Below, piece by piece: positions 16,471 through 25,918 of a stretch of 64,000 nucleotides of DNA (within the stretch, counting starts at the first letter, position 1; each line of letters starts with the position of its first letter). The notes under the pieces were generated by a model. The model worked only from the letters and a program-made list of their open reading frames with translations, searched no databases and was not told the origin of the DNA. The stretch spans positions 152,897-216,896 of the forward strand of contig JAYPUA010000001.1 in the NCBI GenBank assembly GCA_038133845.1, given 5' to 3'. Source of the stretch: JAYPUA01 sp038133845 (lineage in GTDB: Bacteria > SAR324 > NAC60-12). Made by a program: the position numbers and the translations under genes.

Positions 16471-17489
16471 GAATCGTTTTCGATAGTGAAGGATTCCCGG
16501 TGGGGGACATCTCTTTCCAGCAAGGACTCCAAGGCTGCCGCACAGGAAAGCTCCTGCTGAAGGATCCGGTGCACCATGCTGCAGATCGGCATCTCAACTC
16601 CGGACTGACGCGCCAGCGCCACCAGCGCATGTGCATTGACTGCGCCTTCCGCGACTTTCCCTCCGGCAGGGAGGCACTGCTCCAGAGTCTTTCCGGTGCC
16701 CAACTGGTAACCCAGTTCGTGGTTTCGCGAGAGCGCTCCAGTACTCGTCAGCACCAGATCTCCCAGTCCGGAGAGCCCGGAGAAGGTCTCGGCCTGTCCT
16801 CCAAGCGCCAGGCCCAGCCGGAGCATTTCGGCAAGCCCGCGACACACCAGCGCCGCTCGGGCATTGAGTCCCAACTGCATCCCGTCCACAATCCCTGCCG
16901 CAATGGCGAGGACGTTCTTGACCACGCCTCCAAGCTGAACCCCGATCACGTCGTGGCTGCGGTAGAGCCGGAACCGGGTACTGTGCAGCGCAGACTGCGC
17001 TTGGAGCGTCAGATCTTCCGCTTCGCTGGCGATCACGGCTGCCGTGGGCAACTGCAGCGCCAACTCCTGCGCAAAGGTCGGTCCGGAGAGCACCCCGATC
17101 CTGGGGCGCGATCCCCAAACCTCTTGCAGCACCTCGGAGATCAGCCTCTGGGTTTCGGCCTCCAACCCCTTGGTCGCCACAATCACCCGATGCTCCTGGC
17201 CAACCTCTGCGGCTACCTGTGCTCCGAGGGAAGAGACCACCTGAGACGGCGTGACCCAGATCAGCAAACTGCAGACGCGAAGGACCTCTTCTATCCGAGA
17301 GGTCGCCTTGAGAGATTCCGGGAGAGCGATTCCGGGGAGAAACGTCGGGTTCTCGTGGAGGCGGTTGATGGCCTCCACGGTCTCGGCTTCCCAGGCCCAG
17401 AGCAGAACCTCGTGCTGATTCCGGGCGGCTTGCAACGCCAGGGCGGTGCCCCAGGCTCCGGCCCCAATCACGCCAACTCGTTCAGGCAT
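16467..17489 (-). CDS. gpsA: NAD(P)-dependent glycerol-3-phosphate dehydrogenase
   Basis: The 340-residue product starts MPERVGVIGAGAWGTALA, the Rossmann motif, and contains VATKGLE, LSGPTFAQEL, GVVKNVLAIAAGIVDG with the catalytic Lys, and NARAALVCRGLAEM, all GpsA signatures. It makes sn-glycerol-3-phosphate from dihydroxyacetone phosphate for phospholipid synthesis. ATG at 17489 is chosen because it begins the Rossmann fold; the frame stays open upstream but runs into the methyltransferase gene. It overlaps that gene by eight bases and the ligase gene downstream by four. Confidence 0.97.
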   Translation of the reverse strand: MPERVGVIGAGAWGTALALQAARNQHEVLLWAWEAETVEAINRLHENPTFLPGIALPESLKATSRIEEVLRVCSLLIWVTPSQVVSSLGAQVAAEVGQEHRVIVATKGLEAETQRLISEVLQEVWGSRPRIGVLSGPTFAQELALQLPTAAVIASEAEDLTLQAQSALHSTRFRLYRSHDVIGVQLGGVVKNVLAIAAGIVDGMQLGLNARAALVCRGLAEMLRLGLALGGQAETFSGLSGLGDLVLTSTGALSRNHELGYQLGTGKTLEQCLPAGGKVAEGAVNAHALVALARQSGVEMPICSMVHRILQQELSCAAALESLLERDVPHRESFTIENDS

Positions 17490-18237
17490 GGAGCCCCTCT
17501 TTCCACGCAAGCACCCGGAGCCGCACGTAGTCGACCACCCACTCGCCAGAGCTTCTTTGCAGCATCGGCCGCACACGCTCCCGGACCTCCTCAAGGAGCG
17601 GCCACCGCTCTTCTTCAGAAAACGGCTCGACGAACGCCTGACCGAAGGCCTCCAGCCAAGGGAGCAGGTCTCCCGGAAGTGGAGTGGGCCGAGGGATCAG
17701 CCTGATATTGGATAGCGTAAATCCGTTTTCTCGCAGCAATTGAGCGTAGGCCGGTACGGTAGGGAAGTACCAAGGGTCCCACTCTTCCGGATTCAGGCCT
17801 CTGGAGCGGAGGGCTGCGTGCAGTGCGGATCGCACGGTCTGGACGTTTCCGAACCCGCCAAACTCTGCGACCACTCTTCCGCGGGGACGAAGCGCCTGAT
17901 GAACTCCCCGGACAACGGCTTCGGGGGGCTTCATCCAGTGCAAGGCCGCGTTGCTGAATACGGCATCAAAACACCGATCGAAGCTTAGGGCCTCTCCGTG
18001 CATCAGGTGCGCGTCCACACCTCGGCGTCGCGCTGCCTCGATCATCTGCGCGCTGGAGTCGACTCCGGTAACGTGCACTCCCGCTTCTTGCAGCCTGAGG
18101 CACAGCACCCCATCACCGCAGCCCAGGTCCAGGATGCGCTCTCCAGGCTTGGGAGCCAACTCTTCCAGGACGGGAACCCCCAGGTCGGAGACGAAGCGCA
18201 CGTTCTGCTGGTAATGCTCCGGACTCCAGACGGTCAT
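17482..18237 (-). CDS. Class I SAM-dependent methyltransferase (trans-aconitate/BioC-like)
   Basis: The 251-residue product begins MTVWSPEHYQQNVRFVSDLG and carries the SAM-binding motif I ILDLGCGDGVL, motif II VTGVDSS and the post-motif FDAVFSNAALHWMKPPE, a wording typical of trans-aconitate methyltransferase and BioC relatives. The acceptor is not identifiable: with no biotin genes around, BioC is not supported. The start at 18237 overlaps the stop of nth (ATGA) and the 3' end overlaps gpsA, so expression is coupled across nth, this gene and gpsA. Confidence 0.92.
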   Translation of the reverse strand: MTVWSPEHYQQNVRFVSDLGVPVLEELAPKPGERILDLGCGDGVLCLRLQEAGVHVTGVDSSAQMIEAARRRGVDAHLMHGEALSFDRCFDAVFSNAALHWMKPPEAVVRGVHQALRPRGRVVAEFGGFGNVQTVRSALHAALRSRGLNPEEWDPWYFPTVPAYAQLLRENGFTLSNIRLIPRPTPLPGDLLPWLEAFGQAFVEPFSEEERWPLLEEVRERVRPMLQRSSGEWVVDYVRLRVLAWKEGLHA

Positions 18238-18878
18238 GAGTTTTTCGTCGGTTGCTTTTCCGGCCAGCCACACTGCCGGAATACCGGGCATTCCGAGCAC
18301 TTGGGCTTGCGGGCGGTGCAGGTGTAGCGCCCGTGCAGGATCAACAGGTGGTGAGCATCCCGGAGGAACTTTTTGGGCACCACCTGCATCAGGTGCTGCT
18401 CAACCTCCAGCACATCCTTCCCGGGAGCCAACTCGGTCCGGTTGGAGACCCGGAAGATGTGGGTGTCCACCGCAATGGTCGGCTCGCCAAAAGCCGTGTT
18501 CAGGATCACGTTTGCCGTCTTGCGCCCGACTCCGGGAAGTGCCTCCAACTCGGCTCGCGTGCGCGGGACGTGGCCTTCATGCTGAGCAACGAGGAGGCCG
18601 CAGGTCTTGACCACATTCCGGGCCTTGGTGGGGGCGAGCCCGATGCTCTTGATGTACTGCAGCACCGTGGCATCTCCGGCGTCGTGTATCGAGGCCGGAT
18701 CCGGATAGGCGGCAAACAGGGCAGGAGTGACCCGGTTGACGGACCTGTCGGTGGCCTGAGCGCTGAGAATGACAGCAATCAGCAGCTCAAACGGGTTGCG
18801 GTGCAGCAACTCCGTGGTGGGGTTGGGGTGCACCTGGCTGAGCTTTTCAAAGAAGGTTCTGACCGTTGCAGGCTTCAT
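18234..18878 (-). CDS. nth: Endonuclease III, base-excision DNA glycosylase/AP lyase
   Basis: The 214-residue protein has the helix-hairpin-helix LPGVGRKTANVI with catalytic Lys120, catalytic Asp138 in AVDTHIFR, and the 4Fe-4S ligands Cys187, Cys194, Cys197 and Cys203 with the standard 6-2-5 spacing. Numbering matches E. coli Nth exactly. It removes oxidised pyrimidines and nicks abasic sites. Its ATG overlaps the stop of the pseudopilin gene upstream by four bases. Confidence 0.98.
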   Translation of the reverse strand: MKPATVRTFFEKLSQVHPNPTTELLHRNPFELLIAVILSAQATDRSVNRVTPALFAAYPDPASIHDAGDATVLQYIKSIGLAPTKARNVVKTCGLLVAQHEGHVPRTRAELEALPGVGRKTANVILNTAFGEPTIAVDTHIFRVSNRTELAPGKDVLEVEQHLMQVVPKKFLRDAHHLLILHGRYTCTARKPKCSECPVFRQCGWPEKQPTKNS

Positions 18879-19342
18879 GGGGAACTCCCGGCAAGAGAGG
18901 TCGTGGGATCTTGTCGAATGCGTCCAATCAGGCTGACCACCAGACGGACCTCATGGCTCTCGGATCGCAAGGTCAGGGTGCCTGCCTGGGCGAACCCGAA
19001 CGGAGAGAAGCTGGGCCACCGTGAGGCCGTCAGCGACATGTCTTCCGGGACGTGAGTCCAGAGGATGGCGTCCTGGGCTCCCCGAAGGATCCGGAGGATT
19101 CGCACCTCGCGCTCCTGCAGTTCCAACTGATGGGAGGTTCGCTGCGCCAGTGCCTGGGCCTGGGCTTCCTCCATTGCCATCCGGAGGTCGGCGGCAACCT
19201 GCTCAAGCCGGGCCCGCTCCCACCAAGGCTCAAAGCTGAACCAGGCGCTTCCGGCCAGGATCGCGAGGAGGCTCACCCCGATCATCAACTCCAGCAGGGT
19301 GAACCCGGAAGCTTTGGGTTGCTGCGGGCATGGGGGGCTCAC
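18875..19342 (-). CDS. GspH/FimT-like type IV pseudopilin
   Basis: The 155-residue product has a short leader ending in Gly (MSPPCPQQPKASG) followed by FTLLELMIGVSLLAILAGSAWF, the prepilin peptidase site with Glu at +5 and the hydrophobic N-terminal helix. The remainder fits the GspH/FimT fold, minor pseudopilins of type II secretion or type IV pili. The GTG at 19342 gives exactly the leader expected. No other secretion or pilus gene is nearby, so it is an orphan inserted between ftsY and nth. It starts 12 bases after the ftsY stop. Confidence 0.85.
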   Translation of the reverse strand: MSPPCPQQPKASGFTLLELMIGVSLLAILAGSAWFSFEPWWERARLEQVAADLRMAMEEAQAQALAQRTSHQLELQEREVRILRILRGAQDAILWTHVPEDMSLTASRWPSFSPFGFAQAGTLTLRSESHEVRLVVSLIGRIRQDPTTSLAGSSP

Positions 19343-19353
19343 GTGCCTCCGGC

Positions 19354-20709
19354 TCAGGCGAAGAGCGATTCGGTGAATTGCCTGGCGTCAAAGGGACGAA
19401 GGTCCTCAACCTTCTCCCCAATTCCGATGTAGCGCACCGGGATGTCAAACTCGTTCACAATCCCAATGACCACCCCTCCCTTGGAGGTGCCGTCGAGCTT
19501 GGTGATCACGATCCCGGTCAGCTCCGCGGCGTCCTTGAACTCACGGGCCTGAAAGATGGCATTCTGGCCGGTGGTCGCATCCAGCACCAAGAGCACCTCG
19601 TGAGGCGCATCCGGGATCAGCTTGCGGATCACCCGGACCATCTTCTTGAGCTCCTCCATCAGGTTCTTCTTGGTATGAAGGCGTCCGGCCGTGTCGCAGA
19701 TGATGACGTCGTGTCCGTCCTTCAGCCCCTTCTCAACAGTCTCGTAGAGCACGGCGGAGGGGTCGGCTCCCGCCTCCTTGGAGATCAGGTCGCACTGGGC
19801 ACGCTGGCTCCACTCCCCAAGTTGCTCGATGGCGGCTGCCCGGAAGGTGTCGCCGGCCCCCATGAGCACCTTCTTGCCTTCCCGGACGTACTGGGCAGCG
19901 AGCTTGCCGATGGTTGTGGTCTTCCCCACCCCGTTGACACCGACGAAGAGCAGGACCAGCGGCTTTTTGTCCTCCGTGGTCGAGACCGGAACTTCCTTGC
20001 TCATGATCTGTTCAATCTGCGCCCGGATCGCACGCTGCAGGGCTGCGGGATCCTGAAGCTCCTTGCGCTCGACCTGCTCGGTGATCGCCTCCAGGATCAT
20101 CCCGGTTGTTTCCGGACCGATGTCCGCGCTGATGAGCACCTCCTCCAGATCATCCAGCACCTCCTCGTCAATCTCCTTCTTCCCGTGGAGGATCTCCTCC
20201 ACACGTCCCAGAAGCTGCTTGCGCGTCTTGCCGATGCCCTGCTTGAGGCGCTCGAGGAAACTTTCCGGTTCGGGCTCGGGTTCAGGCTCGGGTTCGGTTT
20301 TGGGGATCTCCTTGCTCAGGCTGCGCTTTTGTCGCAGCTCCTCCTCCTTGCGTCGCAGCTCCTCCTGAGTCTCTCGCTCCCGGGCCTCCAGGTGGGAGAG
20401 TTTCTCCTGCCGTTGTTTTTCCAGCTGCTTCTCGGCGTCCTTGTCACGCCTCTCGATGTCCTTGAGACGCTCCTTCTCCAGCTGAAGCAGGTACTTCTCA
20501 CGCTCGGCGTCCTCGGCCTCTTCCGGAGAGAGGGGTTTGGAGCGTCGGCGAAGGGCAAGCACCAAGAGGACGAGCAGCACGGCCAGCCCGCTCCCGAGGA
20601 CGAACGGAGCGTCTTCACCAAACAGGGCGTTGAAGGGCTCAAGGTGCGGACCCAGGAAATCCAGAACCGGAATCAGCAGTTCCTGAAGGGCAAGGATAAG
20701 TTCATTCAT
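19354..20709 (-). CDS. ftsY: Signal recognition particle receptor FtsY with N-terminal membrane segment
   Basis: The 451-residue product has a hydrophobic helix at about 35-53 (VLGSGLAVLLVLLVLALRRR), a long charged coiled coil (60-130), a Glu-Pro repeat near 140-148, and the NG GTPase domain: GVNGVGKTTTIGKLA (G1), DTFRAAAIEQL, DTAGRLHTKKNLMEEL (G3) and TKLDGTSKGG (G4). It docks SRP-bound ribosomes at the membrane for co-translational insertion. E. coli FtsY has an acidic A domain but no true membrane helix; here a membrane anchor is likely. Divergent from the helicase gene with 100 bases between. Confidence 0.97.
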   Translation of the reverse strand: MNELILALQELLIPVLDFLGPHLEPFNALFGEDAPFVLGSGLAVLLVLLVLALRRRSKPLSPEEAEDAEREKYLLQLEKERLKDIERRDKDAEKQLEKQRQEKLSHLEARERETQEELRRKEEELRQKRSLSKEIPKTEPEPEPEPEPESFLERLKQGIGKTRKQLLGRVEEILHGKKEIDEEVLDDLEEVLISADIGPETTGMILEAITEQVERKELQDPAALQRAIRAQIEQIMSKEVPVSTTEDKKPLVLLFVGVNGVGKTTTIGKLAAQYVREGKKVLMGAGDTFRAAAIEQLGEWSQRAQCDLISKEAGADPSAVLYETVEKGLKDGHDVIICDTAGRLHTKKNLMEELKKMVRVIRKLIPDAPHEVLLVLDATTGQNAIFQAREFKDAAELTGIVITKLDGTSKGGVVIGIVNEFDIPVRYIGIGEKVEDLRPFDARQFTESLFA

Positions 20710-20810
20710 GAAGGACTGTTTGCGAACAACAGGTTGAGGAAAGGTTTTGCGAGTTGCGCAAAGTATTCTAGGATCGGTGACGCAGGTTCAACCCTAAACG
20801 TCCATTTTCT

Positions 20811-22823
20811 GTGAACTCCACCGAAACACTCAATCCAGATCAACAGAAGATTGTCGAGCATCAAGAGGGGCCAGCCCTGGTGATTGCCGGAGCCGGCAGC
20901 GGGAAGACACGGGTGATCACCCACCGGGTGACGCGCCTGATCCACTCCGGAGTCCCCGCCTCAGCGATCATGCTCTTGACCTTCACCAACAAGGCAGCCA
21001 ACGAGATGGCAGAGCGGGTCGCGCAGGCCAACAGTCTTCGTCAGGAACAGCGCATGCTGCACGGCACCTTTCACAGCATGGGAAGCCGCTTTCTCAGACG
21101 CTACGCGCCCCTCCTGCAGTACGAGAACAACTTCAGCATCCTCGACAGCTCCGACTCCCGGGATCTGCTCAAGGCCTCTCAGGTGGAGGTCTTGGGCAAG
21201 CCGGGGCGCAACTTTCCCAAGGTCGCCGTGTTGCAGGATCTCTTTTCCGGGGCGTTCAACCGACTCTGCACGATTGAGATGCTGCTCAAGACGCCCTACC
21301 AGGAGCGCAACTTCCACCTGGAGCAGTACGTCACGGGGGATTATCCCTACTTCGAGGAACATCTGGAGGCCATGATCGAAATCCTCCGGACCTATCGTCT
21401 GAAGAAGCGACGCAATCAGGTGATGGATTTCGACGACTTGTTGGAGAACTGGCTGGAGTTGCTGCTGCGTGAAGGCGAGGGCCTGCCGCTGGTGAATCAG
21501 GTGCAGTTTGTCCTGGTAGATGAATATCAGGATACCAATCAGGTACAAGCCAATATTCTGGAGACCCTGACGCGCTCACACCGCAACCTGATGGTGGTGG
21601 GAGACGACGCGCAGTCGATCTACAGCTGGCGCGGCGCGGAGTTTCAGAACATCCTCGGCTTTCCGGAGCGCTACTCGGCTGCGATGTACCGCATGGAGGA
21701 GAACTACCGCAGCACCCCGGAGATCCTGGAACTGGCCAACGCCAGCATCAACCACAACCAGCACCAGTTCGAGAAGAATCTCTTCACGCGCCTCACCTCC
21801 GGAGACAAACCCACCGTGCATGAGGTCTGGTCCGACCGTGAGGAGGCACTGCTGGTGATCGAGCGCATTCTTGAGCTGCAGGACCACGACCTGCCGCTGA
21901 GCGCGATGGCTGTGCTGTACCGGAACCACGTGCAGTCGGCAACGCTTCAGGTGGAGTTGACCCGTGCCGGCATCCCCTTCCTGATCCACTCCGGAGTGAA
22001 GTTCTTCGAGCAGGCTCACATCAAGGACCTCACCGCTTTCCTGAAGGTGCTCTTCAACCCTCTGGACGAGATCGCCTGGATGCGCATCCTCAAGCTCCTC
22101 CCCGGAGTTGGGAACACCACCGCCTATCGCATCTTCAACGTCTTTCAGACCCAGCAGGCCGTGCGGCTCACCAAGGAGAACCAGGAGCTGCAGAAACTCA
22201 TCCCGTCCAAGGCCCGGGCAGACTGGAACACGCTGTTGGAGTGCTTCCAGGAGATGCTCAAGGAGGGCATCCGTCCGGGCCAGATGTTGGAGATCCTGTT
22301 TCAGCGCTTCTACAGACCCATCCTCTTCAGCAGCTTTGAGAACGCCCACCAGCGCGAGAACGACGTGCACTACCTGCGCGAGTATGCGGCGGGGTATCAG
22401 TCACTTGAGTCGTTTCTCAGCGAGCTGTCTTTGGTGGGGACCAACCTGGTCACTGATCACGAGAGCAGCGAGCGTGAGAACGAGGACCTGCTCACCCTGA
22501 CGACCATCCACCAGGCCAAGGGGCTGGAGTGGGAGGCGGTGTTTGTGATTGGGCTCACAGAGGGGCTCTTTCCGCATCAGCGCAGCATGGACACCGACGC
22601 CAAGTTGGAGGAAGAGCGGCGCCTGTTCTACGTCGCGCTCACCCGGGCAAAACACCACCTGACGATCTCTGCCCCGATCGTGGCCACGACCTACACCGGC
22701 CCGGAACGCTTCGGGCGCTCACGCTTTGTGGAAGAACTTCCTCCGGAACGGGTGGAGTCGATCTCCCACAAGCGCTCCACCTACGACTCCGGGACAAACG
22801 GTCGTACCCGGTTCTACTTCTGA
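20811..22823 (+). CDS. UvrD/PcrA/Rep-type superfamily 1 DNA helicase
   Basis: The 670-residue protein carries the SF1A motifs in order: Q motif LNPDQQKIV, Walker A AGAGSGKT, motif Ia LLTFTNKAANEMAERV, motif II DEYQDTN, motif III VVGDDAQSIYSWRGA, motif IV ENYRS, motif V TIHQAKGLEWEAVFVIGL and motif VI RRLFYVALTRAK. It unwinds DNA 3'-5' in repair or replication restart. The length is close to Rep and PcrA (670-720). Start is the GTG at 20811, placing the Q motif eight residues in. The gph gene follows seven bases after its stop. A near-LexA sequence lies upstream but has the wrong spacing. Confidence 0.95.
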   Translation: MNSTETLNPDQQKIVEHQEGPALVIAGAGSGKTRVITHRVTRLIHSGVPASAIMLLTFTNKAANEMAERVAQANSLRQEQRMLHGTFHSMGSRFLRRYAPLLQYENNFSILDSSDSRDLLKASQVEVLGKPGRNFPKVAVLQDLFSGAFNRLCTIEMLLKTPYQERNFHLEQYVTGDYPYFEEHLEAMIEILRTYRLKKRRNQVMDFDDLLENWLELLLREGEGLPLVNQVQFVLVDEYQDTNQVQANILETLTRSHRNLMVVGDDAQSIYSWRGAEFQNILGFPERYSAAMYRMEENYRSTPEILELANASINHNQHQFEKNLFTRLTSGDKPTVHEVWSDREEALLVIERILELQDHDLPLSAMAVLYRNHVQSATLQVELTRAGIPFLIHSGVKFFEQAHIKDLTAFLKVLFNPLDEIAWMRILKLLPGVGNTTAYRIFNVFQTQQAVRLTKENQELQKLIPSKARADWNTLLECFQEMLKEGIRPGQMLEILFQRFYRPILFSSFENAHQRENDVHYLREYAAGYQSLESFLSELSLVGTNLVTDHESSERENEDLLTLTTIHQAKGLEWEAVFVIGLTEGLFPHQRSMDTDAKLEEERRLFYVALTRAKHHLTISAPIVATTYTGPERFGRSRFVEELPPERVESISHKRSTYDSGTNGRTRFYF

Positions 22824-22830
22824 AGTTGTT

Positions 22831-23499
22831 ATGACACGTTTTCAACTGATTTGTTACGACCTGGACGGTACCTTGCTCGACAGCCTGGCCGACATCGCGG
22901 GGAGCATGAACACCGTGCTGCGTGAGCTGGGGCATCCGGAGCACCTTGTGCCGGCCTACAAGCATTTCATCGGAGATGGCGCGCGCGTGCTGGCTCAGCG
23001 GACCCTGCCGGAACCCGAGCGCCTCCCGGATCGGATCCATCAAGCCCACCAGCGTTTTGAGCAGGTCTACCAGGACCGGTGGAACCAGGAGACCCGTCCC
23101 TATGACGGCATTCTGCAGATGCTCTCCGGAGTCTCAGCGCTCGGAGTCCGCCAAGCGGTGCTCTCCAACAAGCCTCACCGCTTCACCGTGCAGTGTGTGG
23201 AGTCACTGCTGCCCGGAGAGACTTTTGATAAAGTATATGGCCAAAGAGAGGGGATCGAGAAGAAGCCGGATCCTTCCGGACTGCTCCAGATCGCCCGCGA
23301 GATGGGGGTCGCTCCGGAGGCGATTGCCTATGTTGGTGATACCCTGGTGGACATGCAGACTGCAGTGAACGCGGGAGCCTTTCCGGTGGGAGTGCTTTGG
23401 GGATTCAGGGATGAGGCGGAGCTGCGGGCTCACGGAGCGGGGGTACTCCTCTCGCATCCTGGGGAGTTCATCGAGTGGCTGAAGTCGGAAGGGCGTTGA
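22831..23499 (+). CDS. gph: Phosphoglycolate phosphatase (HAD family)
   Basis: The 222-residue product begins MTRFQLICYDLDGTLLDSLADI, HAD motif I with the nucleophile and acid Asp pair, followed by motif II VLSNK, motif III KKPDPS and motif IV YVGDTLVDMQTA. It hydrolyses 2-phosphoglycolate, formed for example during repair of 3'-phosphoglycolate DNA ends, which suits its place seven bases after a repair helicase gene. The ATG at 22831 is chosen because it leads directly into motif I. It ends four bases before the convergent SDR gene; no terminator fits between them. Confidence 0.9.
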   Translation: MTRFQLICYDLDGTLLDSLADIAGSMNTVLRELGHPEHLVPAYKHFIGDGARVLAQRTLPEPERLPDRIHQAHQRFEQVYQDRWNQETRPYDGILQMLSGVSALGVRQAVLSNKPHRFTVQCVESLLPGETFDKVYGQREGIEKKPDPSGLLQIAREMGVAPEAIAYVGDTLVDMQTAVNAGAFPVGVLWGFRDEAELRAHGAGVLLSHPGEFIEWLKSEGR

Positions 23500-23503
23500 G
23501 GCG

Positions 23504-24202
23504 TCAGCGCGGATACGAGCCGTTGTTGACATCCACCGTGGTGCCGCTCAGGTAGTGCGGACTCTCTGTCCCCAGCCAGAGGATCGTCCGAGCGACCTCT
23601 TCCGGTCGACAGGGACGCCCACTGTACACGGAGCGCATGACCGAGTCCTTGCGTGACTGGGGAAGCTGCTCGTACATCTCGGTTTCGGTCGGTCCCGGAG
23701 CCACCGCATTGACGAGGATCCCGGACTTTCCGAGAAACCCGGCGTAGGCCTTGGTGAGGTTGAGAATCCCGGCCTTGGTGATTCCGTACCACAGGTCCGG
23801 ATGTCCGGTGAACGCGGCGACGGAGGCGACGTTCACGATCCGTCCCGCCTGACGCGCTTTCATCTGAGGCACGACGGCTTCGATCAAGGCGACCGGAGCC
23901 TCCAGGTTCACCGTGAGGATTTCCCGCTTCTGCTCCTCTGGAAACGCATCGTGCGGCGGGCAGTAGAGGACCCCGGCGTTGTTCACCAGCACCTCAACCG
24001 TTCCCAACTCGGCGATCAGCCCGGGAATTTCCGACAACCGCTGCAGGTCAAAGTCAGCGCGCTGGACCTCAGGGTGAGCCATGAGGGTTGAGCCTTCCCA
24101 ATTGCGATCCAAGGCCAAAACGCGGTGTCCTGCACTGAGGAACAACTCGGCTGTGGCCTGGCCAATGCCCCGTGCGGCACCGGTAACGAGGACGTGAGCC
24201 AC
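23504..24202 (-). CDS. Short-chain dehydrogenase/reductase (last gene of the catabolic block)
   Basis: The 232-residue SDR has TGAARGIG near the N-terminus for NAD(P) binding, NNAG at about 75 and the catalytic Ser...Tyr-x-x-x-Lys as SVAAFTGHPDLWYGITKAG. VAPGPTETEMY follows. It is read 24 bases after the acyl-CoA dehydrogenase gene on the same strand, so it probably belongs to the same operon and oxidises a hydroxyacyl or alcohol intermediate, but the substrate cannot be read from the sequence. Confidence 0.92.
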   Translation of the reverse strand: MAHVLVTGAARGIGQATAELFLSAGHRVLALDRNWEGSTLMAHPEVQRADFDLQRLSEIPGLIAELGTVEVLVNNAGVLYCPPHDAFPEEQKREILTVNLEAPVALIEAVVPQMKARQAGRIVNVASVAAFTGHPDLWYGITKAGILNLTKAYAGFLGKSGILVNAVAPGPTETEMYEQLPQSRKDSVMRSVYSGRPCRPEEVARTILWLGTESPHYLSGTTVDVNNGSYPR

Positions 24203-24226
24203 GGAATCAGCAGCAAAGGTGGGAGA

Positions 24227-25918
24227 TCATGCGTCCTCCTCCGAATATCGTGAGCCAAGCAGTTCCGCCAAGAGCAGGCACTTTTTCGCCTGCACCCGGA
24301 AGCTCTCCTGTGCTGTGAGCAGGACAAACTCGGAGAGAATCGCCCCGTGCGCAGTCTCCAGGAGCCGGAGGGCCATCCAGCAGGAGGCGGCGATCCATCC
24401 GGCACGCAGATAGGCGTCGGCAACGGCCTCTCCCTGCCGAGGGGTGCTCCGGTAGTCCAGCACCCGATCGCTCAACTCCTCAAACTCTCTCCAAACCTGC
24501 TCTGCTGTTGAGCTGATCTCTGGAAATTGCTCCCGGAGGGTCGAGGCCTCCTGCCGAGCCTGCCGCAAAAACACACTCAGCCCGCGTCCTTCATCACGCC
24601 AGAGCCGCCTCATTAGAAAATCCTGGGCCTGCATGCCGGTGGTGCCTTCGTAGATCGCCGCAATCCGGATGTCGCGCACGGCCTGCTCCAAGGGCCAGTC
24701 CTGGGTATACCCTGCTCCGCCCAACACCTGAATCGCCTGGCTGGCGACGGCAAAGCCGGTCTCTGCCCCAAAAGTCTTCACCAGCGGGAGCATCCAGGCG
24801 GCCAGGTCCGCATACTCGGCGCGGACAGCCTCCTCCGGTTCCAGCCGTGCCAGATCCATCACCGAGGCCATCTCCAGCACGGTGGCCCGGAGAATCTCGG
24901 TCTGGCTCTCCATCTCCAGCAGCTGCCGTTGGACATCGGCATGCCGGAGGATTGGGAGGGGCTCTTCACGCGGAGGGCCCCCTTGCCGACGTTCCATGGC
25001 GTACTGAAGTGCGGTTTCAGTGGCACCGGAGGCGATGCCCAACCCCTGGCAGCCGACCAGCAACCGCATGATCTCAATCATCCGAAACAGCTGAGGCAAT
25101 CCACGCTCTGCTTGCCCAAGCAGCACGGCCTCGGAGTGCTCAAAGATCAGCGAGCATGTCGGGGAACCGTGAATTCCCATCTTCTTCTCCAGACCTCCCA
25201 CGGTGATCCCGTTCGGGGCTCCGGACTCCGTTTGGTTGGGGACCAGAAACAGGCTCAGTCCGCGTGTTCCCGGATCGTCGCTGGTCCGAGCCAGCAGACA
25301 GTGTCCGATCCGCTCGGAAAGGTCGTGGTCTCCAAAAGAGATCCACACCTTCTGTCCAGAGACCCTCCATCCGGACTGGGTGCGGGTGGCGCGTGTGCGG
25401 ATGCGTCCGACATCGGAACCGGCCCCCGGCTCCGAGATGCAGATGGTCGCGGCCCACTCTCCGGATACCAACCGAGGGGTCCATTCCTCGGCAACCGCAG
25501 GCTCGGCGACTGAATCCAGCAGATGCATGGCTGCATGTACCGCTCCGGGAGCCATCATGAAGGCCATGTTTGCCCGCTCAAAGAGTGGCTCGCAGGCTGC
25601 GTAGAGGAGCAGCGGCAGCCCTTGGCCTCCGTAATCCTCGGAGGCGGTCATGCCCAGCCATCCGGACTGGGCAAACTGCCGATACGCTTCCGGATAACCC
25701 GGAGGCGTGCGGACCCGACCTTCCTGCAAGGAGCAGCCTTCCTGATCTCCGGAGGTGTTGAGCGGGGCCAGCACCTGCTCTGCCCACTTGGCGGCCTCTT
25801 CCACAATCGCCCGGACGGTGTCGGTATCCAGCTCGGGCTGCAGTTCCTGAAGGCGTTTCCAGTGAGGTGTTGCTTCCAACAACTGCAGGGTTCTGCGAGC
25901 CTGCGCGGCGTAGCTCAT
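24227..25918 (-). CDS. Acyl-CoA dehydrogenase, long FadE-like/AcdA type
   Basis: The 563-residue product has the acyl-CoA dehydrogenase core: GWLGMTASEDYGGQGLP, the FAD-binding ICISEPGAGSDVG, WISFGDHD, QVLGGAGYTQDWPLEQAVRDIRIAAIYEGTTGMQAQDF with the catalytic Glu in YEGTT, and a C-terminal helical extension of about 130 residues that marks the long subfamily. It introduces the alpha-beta double bond into an acyl-CoA, passing electrons to ETF. Its ATG overlaps the amidohydrolase stop (ATGA). Together with the ligase and crotonase of the block it completes the first steps of a beta-oxidation-like route. Confidence 0.94.
   Translation of the reverse strand: MSYAAQARRTLQLLEATPHWKRLQELQPELDTDTVRAIVEEAAKWAEQVLAPLNTSGDQEGCSLQEGRVRTPPGYPEAYRQFAQSGWLGMTASEDYGGQGLPLLLYAACEPLFERANMAFMMAPGAVHAAMHLLDSVAEPAVAEEWTPRLVSGEWAATICISEPGAGSDVGRIRTRATRTQSGWRVSGQKVWISFGDHDLSERIGHCLLARTSDDPGTRGLSLFLVPNQTESGAPNGITVGGLEKKMGIHGSPTCSLIFEHSEAVLLGQAERGLPQLFRMIEIMRLLVGCQGLGIASGATETALQYAMERRQGGPPREEPLPILRHADVQRQLLEMESQTEILRATVLEMASVMDLARLEPEEAVRAEYADLAAWMLPLVKTFGAETGFAVASQAIQVLGGAGYTQDWPLEQAVRDIRIAAIYEGTTGMQAQDFLMRRLWRDEGRGLSVFLRQARQEASTLREQFPEISSTAEQVWREFEELSDRVLDYRSTPRQGEAVADAYLRAGWIAASCWMALRLLETAHGAILSEFVLLTAQESFRVQAKKCLLLAELLGSRYSEEDA

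Noticed and set aside
20716..20732. LexA-like box CTGT...ACAG before the helicase gene
   Set aside because: The spacer is nine bases, not the eight of the enterobacterial SOS box, and the flanks do not match; other LexA consensus types do not fit either.
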